In this document: piece after piece, positions 18,545-26,273 of the stretch
Numbering within the stretch: the stretch's first letter is position 1
Layout: each line of letters starts with the position of its first letter
Source: Ramlibacter sp.
Lineage (GTDB): Bacteria; Pseudomonadota; Gammaproteobacteria; Burkholderiales; Burkholderiaceae_C
NCBI GenBank assembly: GCA_016713005.1
Contig: JADJPY010000011.1
Coordinates: 1 to 64,000 of the forward strand
Length of the DNA: 64,000 nucleotides
Direction: 5' to 3'
The notes under the pieces: model-generated
The model's input: only the letters and a program-made list of their open reading frames with translations
Databases searched by the model: none
What the model was told of the DNA's origin: nothing
Translations under genes and position numbers: made by a program

Positions 18545-19678
18545 TCAATAGAGAAGTTCTGCAGGATCCGAATTGACCCGTTTCAGTGCCAACCAGGCGG
18601 CAAACATGCAGATACATACCGCGGCAATTGCGGCGCCGAGAAGATGGGCAGCGGGCAAACTGATGTCCATGGACAACTCACGACGCACGGCCCAGCACAC
18701 CAGCTCAGCAAGAAGCCAACCCACGAGGAAGCCCGACACGCCAGCCATGGCGGCGCGAGGCAGCACCCAAGCAACGAGGTGGCCAGGCGTCATTCCCATC
18801 GCCTTCAACGTCGCCACCGCCTTGCGCTGACGCAGGATCAGCCCGAAGAACACCTGGTAGCTCAGGACCAATCCGACAATGGCACCTGCAACCGCACCTG
18901 CAGAGAACAACAAGCCCACCGGGGCGACCGTGCTCAAGTAACGTTGTTCCCGCGAAAGCAGCGCTGATTGCGACATGACACTGGCTTCCGAGCCCACCAA
19001 GGCGGCCAACCTGTGGGCGACTTCCTCTACCCGTTGTCCTGGATGAAGCCAGACCAGTCCTGCGAGCGGAGATGCGCCTCGTGAGAACGATTGCAGGTTG
19101 CCCGAACTCATGATCAGATTCCCGTCATTGACCAGGCTCGGGCCGATTGCCACGCTTCCAACGACCCGCATGCGCATGTTCTCCACCCAGATCTCGTCCC
19201 CCTCACGGGGAGCACCGAAAAGATCCCGGGAGCCCCGATCAAACACCACCGTTCCAGGCGTGCGCAAACGGGCAATCAGCTCCGGCGGCAGATCAATGCC
19301 CCCACCCGGAACGGATGCATCTATCCCGATAGCCACAATTCGTCTGTAGGGCCCTGCCTGGCTGGCCTGCATACGTACGCCTTCCTGCCAAACGCCAGCC
19401 ACGGACGCTACGGACGGGTCCGCTTTGATGCGGGCCAGATGCCCCTCAGGGAAGGAGTCCCATCGGTTGAGGTTGGAACGGCGAGCATTCAACAAGACCA
19501 GATCTGAATGGACATGTGCAATCACACCCATGTGGGCGGAGGAAACGCCCGTCCAGAATGCAAACTCCACCAGGCTCACAAAACATGCCACCGCCAGACT
19601 TGCTGCGATGACAGCAAATTGCTTGGGCGCCCGGAAGGAGGCCACGACACCCAACTTGAGCGCCGTAGCCGTCATCAA
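18545..19678 (-). CDS. FtsX-like ABC permease (DevC type), second
   Basis: A 377-residue permease with the MacB/FtsX layout: one N-terminal span (AVIAASLAVACFVSLVEFAFW), a ~220-residue periplasmic domain and three C-terminal spans. RQRKAVATLKAMGMTPGHL marks the cytoplasmic coupling region. The ending LKRVNSDPAELLY fits the family signature for the last cytoplasmic segment. It overlaps the first permease gene by 4 bases (ATGA) and probably forms a heterodimer with it. DevC-type permeases work with a HlyD-like adaptor and TolC to move lipids or proteins from the inner membrane to outside. Confidence 0.8.
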   Translation of the reverse strand: MMTATALKLGVVASFRAPKQFAVIAASLAVACFVSLVEFAFWTGVSSAHMGVIAHVHSDLVLLNARRSNLNRWDSFPEGHLARIKADPSVASVAGVWQEGVRMQASQAGPYRRIVAIGIDASVPGGGIDLPPELIARLRTPGTVVFDRGSRDLFGAPREGDEIWVENMRMRVVGSVAIGPSLVNDGNLIMSSGNLQSFSRGASPLAGLVWLHPGQRVEEVAHRLAALVGSEASVMSQSALLSREQRYLSTVAPVGLLFSAGAVAGAIVGLVLSYQVFFGLILRQRKAVATLKAMGMTPGHLVAWVLPRAAMAGVSGFLVGWLLAELVCWAVRRELSMDISLPAAHLLGAAIAAVCICMFAAWLALKRVNSDPAELLY

Positions 19679-20811
19679 AAGAGCTCCACGGGGTCAACGC
19701 GGTGCATGGGTGCCAGAACAGCCCACCCCGCAAGGGCTCCAGCCACCAGGGTACCTGCAAACACTCCCGCCCAGTGATGCAAGCCGAGAACGACATCAAA
19801 AGCCGTCCACCTTTCCATCCAACTCAGCAGGGGCACCATGATGGCAGCGGCCAAGCAGCCTGCGAGCAAGGCGAGGACCACCATTTGCACTATCCCGACC
19901 CCCAGCGTGAAATGGGCGGGAAACCCGATGGCACGCAGGGCGGCAAACTCGCGCTGGCGCGCCTGGATGTGTGATGCAAGGGCTTGGTACAACGCTGCAA
20001 CGCCCACTATCGCCCCGACCATCATTCCAAGCGCCATGAGGACACCCAGAGGCTTCACCCGAATGAAGTAGTCCTGCTCACCCGCGCGCAGGTCCGCCCG
20101 CTTCAAGATCCGGACATCACCTGGCAATGCGGCCAACCTGCGCAGCGCTTCTTCCTCCTGATTCGGTTCAAATCGGACCAGGATCATGTGCAGCCGATCC
20201 GCCGGCAGGCCGGAAAACAATGGGAAGTCCGCTGTGGAAACGAATCCGAAACCGTCGGAATAAATTCGCAGTCCAAGCTCGAACAATCCACTGATGACCC
20301 CCTCCTGACCTCCGATGCTGACATGTCGCCCTGCCGGGAGCGCACCAAGGTCGGGTGCCGAACGCAGGTCCATAACGACGTCCCGGTGCCGAGCGAGGGT
20401 GCTCAAGGCACTGCGCAGAGACTGGCTTGCCAGGAAATCTCCCTGGCCGGTGACAGCCGCCAAGGTCAAGGAGGACACCGACAATGTGTCTGGGTCTGTC
20501 CAGCGAACAGATTCCGTTCGGACTTCGGCTACCGAAGCAACACCCGAAGTAGCCCCGACCTGAATGGCCCGTGCGGCCGGGAAATGCGGCATGTCGTAGA
20601 AAAACTGGAACCGGTTCGAGACAACGACTGCATCGAACTCGAAAAGATCGTAGAAGGCGGTGGACTTCTCAGCCACTCCTCGCAGGAACGCGAAATGAAG
20701 TACGACAACAAATATGCCCACCGCCGCCCCCGCGATCCCGGCTCCTGTCCGAAGGCGATCGCCACGGGCCACACCGAGCCAGGCCAGTGTGGCCACCGAG
20801 CGCCAGTTCAT
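19675..20811 (-). CDS. FtsX-like ABC permease (DevC type), first
   Basis: A 378-residue permease with the same plan as its downstream partner: an N-terminal span, a large periplasmic domain and three C-terminal spans (YQALASHIQARQREFAALRAIGFPAHFTLG at the coupling region, ending MHRVDPVELF). The partners are related but clearly not recent duplicates. Starts and stops overlap by 4 bases with both neighbours. Two different FtsX-type permeases beside one ATPase suggest a heterodimeric exporter, unlike MacB, where permease and ATPase are fused and form a homodimer. Confidence 0.8.
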   Translation of the reverse strand: MNWRSVATLAWLGVARGDRLRTGAGIAGAAVGIFVVVLHFAFLRGVAEKSTAFYDLFEFDAVVVSNRFQFFYDMPHFPAARAIQVGATSGVASVAEVRTESVRWTDPDTLSVSSLTLAAVTGQGDFLASQSLRSALSTLARHRDVVMDLRSAPDLGALPAGRHVSIGGQEGVISGLFELGLRIYSDGFGFVSTADFPLFSGLPADRLHMILVRFEPNQEEEALRRLAALPGDVRILKRADLRAGEQDYFIRVKPLGVLMALGMMVGAIVGVAALYQALASHIQARQREFAALRAIGFPAHFTLGVGIVQMVVLALLAGCLAAAIMVPLLSWMERWTAFDVVLGLHHWAGVFAGTLVAGALAGWAVLAPMHRVDPVELF

Positions 20812-21770
20812 TTGGCGACTGGGCCTGGCGATACCACCACATCCACCTGCATGCCGATATACCGATCTGCGGGACTGGGCTGATCCAGTCGTATGGACGC
20901 CTTCCCCAGGCGAGTGCCGGCATTGACGATTCGTCCCACCTGCTCAACAGTACCCGTCAGACCACCGGGCAAAACCGGATTTGCAATGCGCACCTTTGCG
21001 CCCGGGGCGATTCGAGCCAGGTCACCTTCAAAAAAATCGGCGGTTACATACATGGCGGAAGTGTCTGCAAGTGTGACCTGCTGTCCGGTGGCACCCGTGC
21101 CTGCCGCGGACACTCCGGTGCCAACGGCCGAGACTTCGATCACAGTGGCGTCCCTGGGCGCAAACAGCTGCGAGCGCGAAAGGTGGGCCCGGGCGGTCTC
21201 GAGATTGGCCCGCGCCAGCCGGCGCTCCTGATCTGCAGCAACCTTTGCCTCCGCAATCCTTGCGTCTGCGAGCCGCAATGCGAGATCGGACGAAGCCGCC
21301 GCCTGGGCGCGCTGGCGCTGTTCGCGCGCAGAGACAGTTCGGTCGTCCAATCCGCTTACCGCCTGCAGTTCTTTCGCCGCCGCTTCTGCACCGAGCTTCG
21401 CAGCCTGACGCTCGAGCTCAAGAACGCGCGTCCGGGCAACGTGCAATTCGTCTACCTGCTTCAGGCGGTCTGCAGCTGCGTCCCGCTCAGCTTCCCGCAT
21501 CGGCTTGTCAACAAAAACCAGAATGACGTCACCCTTCTTTACCCGGTCTCCCTCCTTCACAAGAACGCGCTCAACGACCTGGCCGGACTGGGTGGCGCCT
21601 AGGCTCAGGAGGCCGCCACTGGGTACGATGCGACCCTTCCCACCGATGCCGGACGGCGCCGATGCACTTGCCTGGTCCTTTACTTGCGCCACGACACTTG
21701 GCGGCACGAACACCAGTCCAAGCAAAACAGGCAGCATGCGATAACCGACCGTGACTGAACAGGTTCTCAT
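20808..21770 (-). CDS. HlyD/DevB-type membrane fusion (adaptor) protein
   Basis: A 320-residue periplasmic adaptor with a signal segment (MLPVLLGLVFVPPSVVAQ). It has a lipoyl-like half-motif GQVVERVLVKEGDRVKKGDVIL, a long coiled-coil hairpin (residues ~95-195, rich in Ala, Glu and Arg) and the second lipoyl half LSRSQLFAPRDATVIE. A beta-barrel follows, ending RYIGMQVDVVVSPG. GRIVPSGGLLSLG and the final GMQVDVVV are typical of DevB adaptors from the cyanobacterial heterocyst-glycolipid exporter. It is the first gene of the four-gene exporter operon and overlaps the first permease by 4 bases. It would link the inner-membrane complex to the TolC-like protein encoded at 15243-16694. Confidence 0.82.
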   Translation of the reverse strand: MRTCSVTVGYRMLPVLLGLVFVPPSVVAQVKDQASASAPSGIGGKGRIVPSGGLLSLGATQSGQVVERVLVKEGDRVKKGDVILVFVDKPMREAERDAAADRLKQVDELHVARTRVLELERQAAKLGAEAAAKELQAVSGLDDRTVSAREQRQRAQAAASSDLALRLADARIAEAKVAADQERRLARANLETARAHLSRSQLFAPRDATVIEVSAVGTGVSAAGTGATGQQVTLADTSAMYVTADFFEGDLARIAPGAKVRIANPVLPGGLTGTVEQVGRIVNAGTRLGKASIRLDQPSPADRYIGMQVDVVVSPGPVAK

Positions 21771-21842
21771 AGCGCGACTGGCTCTCAGGCGTTGAAGTCA
21801 GACGCAAGACCGAAGCTTGTGTCCGACAGGTTCAAGGGTTCC

Positions 21843-21863
21843 AACTCCCGCAAAGCGGGAGTT
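21843..21863 (+). promoter_or_regulatory. Perfect 9-bp hairpin in the divergent region before the kinase gene
   Basis: AACTCCCGC (21843-21851) pairs perfectly with GCGGGAGTT (21855-21863) around an AAA loop. It lies between the starts of the adaptor gene (21770, minus) and the kinase gene (21927, plus), so it is not an end-of-operon terminator for either. A T7 tract follows at about 21893-21899. It could be a leader/attenuator hairpin for the kinase operon or an operator. Nothing identifies a ligand or protein. Confidence 0.4.
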
Positions 21864-21926
21864 CTCATATGATGCGACGGGCATCCCAAGGCTTTTTTTG
21901 TCAAATGCCTTTCCCGAACTAGTTTA

Positions 21927-23510
21927 ATGCCAGCCACGCCCGGCGAGTCTCGCCTTGTCCTTGCCTTTGATTTTGGCACCTCCTCGGTGAAGGTCGGGGC
22001 GTTTGATCATTCCGGTGGAATGATCGCATCCGGAACCAGTCCGTATACGGTTCGGTATCCGCAGTCAGGATGGGCTGAACAGGATCCTTCCGATTGGTGG
22101 AACGCAGTGGGAGCGGCCTGCCGCAGCGTGTGCAGCCAGATCGACGCTGGCGCTGTTGCGGCCCTGGGCATCACCGCCCAGATGTGCGGCACGATCCCGG
22201 TGGACGCCCTTGGGGCACCACTTCATCCCTGCCTGATCTGGCTTGATACGCGCTCGCAGCTTCAGGCTCGTCGCATGACCGCCGGAGGACCGCGCGTGGC
22301 CGGCTATGGCTTGTTCACCCTGCTGGACTGGCTGCGGCTCGCCAACGGGGCGCCCAACCTGTCGGGCAAGGATCCCGCATCCAAGATGCGTTGGTTTCAC
22401 GACAACCGACCGGACTTGTGGAACGCAACCTTCAAGTTCCTCGACGTCAAGGATTGGCTTGTGCAGCAATGCACCGGTGTCTTTGCGACGAGTGAGGACC
22501 TTGCGCAACTGCGTTGGACCATGGATACACGGCCGCATCGGCGCCAATGGTCCGCCGCACTTGCGCGGCGCGTCGGTGTCCCGCTGGACAAACTGCCCGT
22601 GATCCTGCCCTCAACTCAAGCAGTGGGGTCGCTGACAGCGCAGGCTGCTGCGCATCTGGGTCTGAGAGCCGGCATTCCGGTCGCTTGCGGTGTCGGCGAC
22701 CTGAATGCCAACGCGCTGGGCAGCGGTGATATCGATCCCGGTGCCTGGCACCTCTACGTTGGAAGCAGCTCCTGGGTGGGGTGTCACACCATATCGCGCA
22801 AGGTGGACCCATTGACGGGTATCGCTACCATCTGCTCCGCCGTTGCTGATCAGTACTTTTTGGTGGCAACTCAGGAGAACGCGGGCAACGCTGCCCTTTG
22901 GGCGGCACAGGTACTGGGATGGGGCGAAGGCAATGCCGGTCTTCAGGCGCTGGACCGCGATGCTGCGCGGTGCCTCCCCGGCGACCAGACGCCTCTGTTC
23001 GTGCCTTGGTTGCATGGCGAGCGGGTGCCCGTAGACAACGCGGCCTTGCGTGGCGCGTTCGTTGGCATGAGCCCGCGCACATCCCGCGAAGATCTGGCTT
23101 ACGCGGTATTGGCAGGGGTCGCGCTGAACATCCGCTGGGCCTGGGATTGCGCACGCAAGCTGTATCCAGGCAAGTCAGGCGCATTGCGCATGTTGGGTGG
23201 AGCCTGCGAGAGTCCGATTTGGCCCCAGATTTTTGCGGACATGCTGGGGCACCCGGTATCCGTAATGGAGAATGCACGTTGGGGGGGGGTTCGGGGAGCC
23301 GCTATGACCGCGGCAGTTGCAGGCGGTCTGCAGAGTGGACTGCGCGACGCGGCCTCCCAGACACGCATTCACCATACCTGCGAGCCTGACCCAAGCGCCG
23401 CGGCCTGGGCAAACGCGCGCTATGCCCAATTGCTGGGCTACTACAAGGCCACGCGCCGTTGGCATCAATTGGCATACCCCCCCGCCTCAAGGAATTCACC
23501 TCATGATTGA
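21927..23510 (+). CDS. FGGY-family carbohydrate kinase
   Basis: A 527-residue kinase with both FGGY halves. The N-terminal phosphate loop is AFDFGTSSVKVGAFD (residues ~12-26). WAEQDPSDWWNA, ALGITAQMCGTIPVD and LIWLDTRSQ follow, and the C-terminal half has VGSSSWVGCHT and MLGGACESPIWPQIFADMLG. It resembles xylulokinases most, but the family also takes glycerol, ribulose, erythritol and other polyols. The start follows a T-rich stretch. The gene overlaps the CDP-alcohol transferase by 8 bases, linking it to lipid head-group synthesis: it may phosphorylate a polyol that becomes the head group, or inositol itself. A run of nine G residues lies at 23281-23289 inside the gene. Confidence 0.8.
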   Translation: MPATPGESRLVLAFDFGTSSVKVGAFDHSGGMIASGTSPYTVRYPQSGWAEQDPSDWWNAVGAACRSVCSQIDAGAVAALGITAQMCGTIPVDALGAPLHPCLIWLDTRSQLQARRMTAGGPRVAGYGLFTLLDWLRLANGAPNLSGKDPASKMRWFHDNRPDLWNATFKFLDVKDWLVQQCTGVFATSEDLAQLRWTMDTRPHRRQWSAALARRVGVPLDKLPVILPSTQAVGSLTAQAAAHLGLRAGIPVACGVGDLNANALGSGDIDPGAWHLYVGSSSWVGCHTISRKVDPLTGIATICSAVADQYFLVATQENAGNAALWAAQVLGWGEGNAGLQALDRDAARCLPGDQTPLFVPWLHGERVPVDNAALRGAFVGMSPRTSREDLAYAVLAGVALNIRWAWDCARKLYPGKSGALRMLGGACESPIWPQIFADMLGHPVSVMENARWGGVRGAAMTAAVAGGLQSGLRDAASQTRIHHTCEPDPSAAAWANARYAQLLGYYKATRRWHQLAYPPASRNSPHD

Positions 23511-24144
23511 TGGACGATTTGGCTCACCGATGAACGGGCTGTGGGAGTGGCTCGCCAGGGGACTGGTTCGAATGGGTTTGAGTCCAAATGCAGTGACCTG
23601 GACAGGCGGTGCACTGGTTGTGGCCGCCTGCCTGGCATATCCCATGCATGGCAACGGCTGGGTATTCGGCACGTGGTTGGCCGTCGCTTTTGCTTTCGAC
23701 GGACTTGACGGGGCCGTGGCCCGACTCACCAATCGCAGCACGCATGGAGGAGGCTACCTTGATGCAGTGATCGACAGGTACCAGGAGGCTGCCGTCCTGG
23801 CTTCGCTGGCCTATGCGCACAATCTGTGGGCCGAGGCATTTCTGGCAGTGACCGGAGCCATGCTGATCAGTTACAACAAGGCACGTGTCGCGGTCGAGAT
23901 GCCGGTGGACAACGGAAACTGGCCCGATTTGATGGAGCGCTTCGAGCGCGTCGTCTTCATGGTCATGATGGTGTTTGCCTCGCAGGCTGGCCACATGGCG
24001 GGCTGGCGCCACGAGGATGTTCTCCAGCCAGCCTTGCTGTTTTTCGCCGTCTTGGTGCACTTCAGTGCTCTCCAGAGATTCGCGCGCGCGCGCCGTCGTT
24101 TGTCAGATCATGACCACTTGGCTGACCGCTCAAACAAGCAATGA
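23503..24144 (+). CDS. CDP-alcohol phosphatidyltransferase (phosphatidylinositol-phosphate synthase candidate)
   Basis: A 213-residue membrane protein with about six spans. It carries the complete CDP-alcohol transferase signature at residues ~66-90: the DGLDGAVAR block, then G and two aspartates in GGYLDAVID. The family joins a CDP-activated lipid to an alcohol such as inositol phosphate, glycerol phosphate or serine. The ATG at 23503 follows AAGGAA at a suitable distance. With an inositol-phosphate synthase and a CdsA homologue in the same locus, phosphatidylinositol-phosphate synthase (as in actinobacteria) or an equivalent acting on a ceramide-type CDP lipid is the most likely role. PgsA-type glycerol-phosphate transfer cannot be excluded. 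Confidence 0.82.
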   Translation: MIDGRFGSPMNGLWEWLARGLVRMGLSPNAVTWTGGALVVAACLAYPMHGNGWVFGTWLAVAFAFDGLDGAVARLTNRSTHGGGYLDAVIDRYQEAAVLASLAYAHNLWAEAFLAVTGAMLISYNKARVAVEMPVDNGNWPDLMERFERVVFMVMMVFASQAGHMAGWRHEDVLQPALLFFAVLVHFSALQRFARARRRLSDHDHLADRSNKQ

Positions 24145-25151
24145 GCTCACTGCAGATGAAAAGTGGCGTCGCCCGCAATTTTTGCCCGGAGTCTGGCGAG
24201 CCAGTTGACCTGGTCTATACATGGGTTGACGACAGCCTGCCGGGCTATTCCCAAAGCCTGCAAGAGCACGCGCGCACAGCGCATGACCTCAACCCAAATC
24301 GGACGCGCGACAACCTGGACGTGCTGCGCTACAGCCTGCGCTCGGTGGAGCAGTTCGCACCTTGGGTCCGGAACATCTACCTGTTGACCGCACGCCCACA
24401 GGTGCCACCATGGCTGGCAATCGATCACCCCCGGCTGCGCCTCGTGCACCACGACCAGATCATGGCCCCCGAGATACTGCCTACATTCAACTCCCTCGCC
24501 ATCATCGCCCATCTGCATCTTCTACCCGGAATTTCCAGACGATTCATCTACTTCAACGACGACATGCTGCTGGGTCGCCCGGTATTGGTCCGCGACTTTC
24601 TCACCCCCGACGGGCGCCTTCGTGTGTTTCCGCGGCTTTCACAGACCCCGCCCGCAGACCGGCGCCTCGATACCACCCAGTCAGGCTGGAACCGGTCCCT
24701 TTCCGAAGTAAACCACCGCCTGGACCGACTTTTCGGTCAGCGCAGGCGCCCCCAGCACAGCCACTTTCCGCTCTGGATTGATCGCGATCTTTGGGCCAGT
24801 CTGCTTGAGCTCTGGCCGGATGCAACCATGCTCACACGCGCCAGCCGGTTTCGGGATACAGGGAACATCACCATGGATTACCTGTATCCCCAATACTTGC
24901 TCGAAACGGACGGTGGGGTTGCAGTGTCCATGGGCAAGTCCTATGTCGAGGCGTTTTACATGCCCCTGGAAAACTCTTTGCCGCTTGCCATGATTCTCAC
25001 AAGAATGGCCCGAACGATCCGGCCGCCGTTCATGACCCTCAACGACAATTTCGGATCAGAGCCGAACCCCGGGGTTGTCCGTCATGTCCGATCCTTCCTC
25101 AGCGGCTATTGGCCAGAGCCATCGAGCTTCGAGCGCCCGGCCTCGGCATAG
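24141..25151 (+). CDS. Stealth-family sugar-phosphate transferase
   Basis: A 336-residue protein with the ordered conserved regions of the Stealth family: CR1 VDLVYTWVDDSLPGY, CR2 NLDVLRYSLRSVEQFAPWVRN followed by IYLLTARPQVPPWL, LPTFNSLAI, FIYFNDDMLLGRPV, and a late LNDNFG. Relatives include GNPTAB and bacterial capsule enzymes that transfer hexose-1-phosphate from a nucleotide sugar, giving a phosphodiester link. The start overlaps the upstream stop (ATGA). Its 3' end overlaps the convergent GT4 gene by 46 bases. In this locus it would put a sugar phosphate onto the glycolipid or its glycan. Confidence 0.85.
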   Translation: MSSLQMKSGVARNFCPESGEPVDLVYTWVDDSLPGYSQSLQEHARTAHDLNPNRTRDNLDVLRYSLRSVEQFAPWVRNIYLLTARPQVPPWLAIDHPRLRLVHHDQIMAPEILPTFNSLAIIAHLHLLPGISRRFIYFNDDMLLGRPVLVRDFLTPDGRLRVFPRLSQTPPADRRLDTTQSGWNRSLSEVNHRLDRLFGQRRRPQHSHFPLWIDRDLWASLLELWPDATMLTRASRFRDTGNITMDYLYPQYLLETDGGVAVSMGKSYVEAFYMPLENSLPLAMILTRMARTIRPPFMTLNDNFGSEPNPGVVRHVRSFLSGYWPEPSSFERPASA

Positions 25152-26245
25152 ATTTTCAGGAATGCCGGCAACTGAGCTTCAAGATCCGCAGATCGACTCG
25201 CTTCAAGTCCCCAGGCGCTCAGCCGCTGGCGCAACGGCAGGTCCTCGAGCACAGTGATCAGGGCTTTGGCGAGTCCAGGCTCATCGCCGGGCTCTACAAG
25301 GCCCAGAGAACCCGGTCCGCGAAGGACCTGGCGGTATCCGTCATTTGCGGCTGCCACCACCGGCACGCCAGCTGCCATCGCCTCAACCAGCACAAGGCCG
25401 TAGCTCTCCCCGTAAAGCGAAGGCGCACAAAACACGGTTGCCGTCCCAAGCTGGCGCAGTTTTTCGGCCTCATCAACGGCGCCCAAAAGCTGTACCGTGT
25501 TGCCCAGCGCCAATCGCTCCACCAGCGACCGGGCTTCCTCTGCCTGAGGGCCGTCGCCACAGATGACCAACTGGGCGTCAGGCAGCGCTCTCGAGACTTC
25601 AGACCATGCCTGTATCAGCACCAGAACACCCTTGCGAGGCTCCAGACGACCGGTAAACAGCACACGAAGCTGGCCCTCTCGCCGGACGGAGAGCGCGCGG
25701 TAGGGCCCCAGGCCGATACACCCGGGCAGGATGTGCAATGGGCATCCTGAGCGGATGGCCAGGTGGTTCGCCGGAGCGGTCGACACCGCGATGGCTGCCT
25801 GCAAGCTGCGGCTGAGCTGCCAACTTGCAACCTGGAACACTCGCCGAATTGCCCGTCCAGTCCATCCCTGGGGAGGCGTGTCGTGAAATGTGGCAATGCG
25901 TGCGACCTTCGGGAATCGCCGAAGCAAGCTCCAGACCTGCCAGGAAAGAAAGGGTGTCCACAATGTGTGGAAATGAACAATTTCCGGGCGAAACCTGGAC
26001 AAAGCTTCAAGCACCCGCCTTTGATCAGCCCAACTGACCTCGAACGCCGTACCCAATACCTGCAAAACCCGGAAGCGACCCAGGACAACGGTCTGGAATG
26101 GAGCGTCATCGCGCGCAATGCCGCCCGGCGCCAGCACGGCCACCACATGCCCGTCTGTAGTGAGCGCATTTGCCAGATCCAGAACGTGGCGTTGAACCCC
26201 CCCGGGTCGCGCCAGATCGTATGGGCAAACGAGCAGAATCCTCAT
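25106..26245 (-). CDS. GT4 glycosyltransferase, PimA-like
   Basis: A 379-residue GT-B enzyme. The N-terminal MRILLVCPYDLARPGGVQRH (the first 20 residues) and VAVLAPGG read very like mycobacterial PimA, which mannosylates phosphatidylinositol. The C-terminal half has LFTGRLEPRKGVLVLI, VICGDGPQ, LGAVDEAEKLRQL, VFCAPSLYGESYGLVLVEAM and AAGVPVVA, the usual GT4 nucleotide-sugar site. ATG 26245 was chosen because the PimA-like motif begins there, whereas the frame open to 26323 adds a low-complexity lead. Beside inositol-phosphate and CDP-alcohol genes, the likely reaction is transfer of mannose from GDP-mannose to an inositol lipid. It may form a short operon with the S8 protease gene 28 bases upstream. 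Confidence 0.8.
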   Translation of the reverse strand: MRILLVCPYDLARPGGVQRHVLDLANALTTDGHVVAVLAPGGIARDDAPFQTVVLGRFRVLQVLGTAFEVSWADQRRVLEALSRFRPEIVHFHTLWTPFLSWQVWSLLRRFPKVARIATFHDTPPQGWTGRAIRRVFQVASWQLSRSLQAAIAVSTAPANHLAIRSGCPLHILPGCIGLGPYRALSVRREGQLRVLFTGRLEPRKGVLVLIQAWSEVSRALPDAQLVICGDGPQAEEARSLVERLALGNTVQLLGAVDEAEKLRQLGTATVFCAPSLYGESYGLVLVEAMAAGVPVVAAANDGYRQVLRGPGSLGLVEPGDEPGLAKALITVLEDLPLRQRLSAWGLEASRSADLEAQLPAFLKIYAEAGRSKLDGSGQ

Positions 26246-26273
26246 GCGGCCGGGGACGCGATCCAGCGGATGA

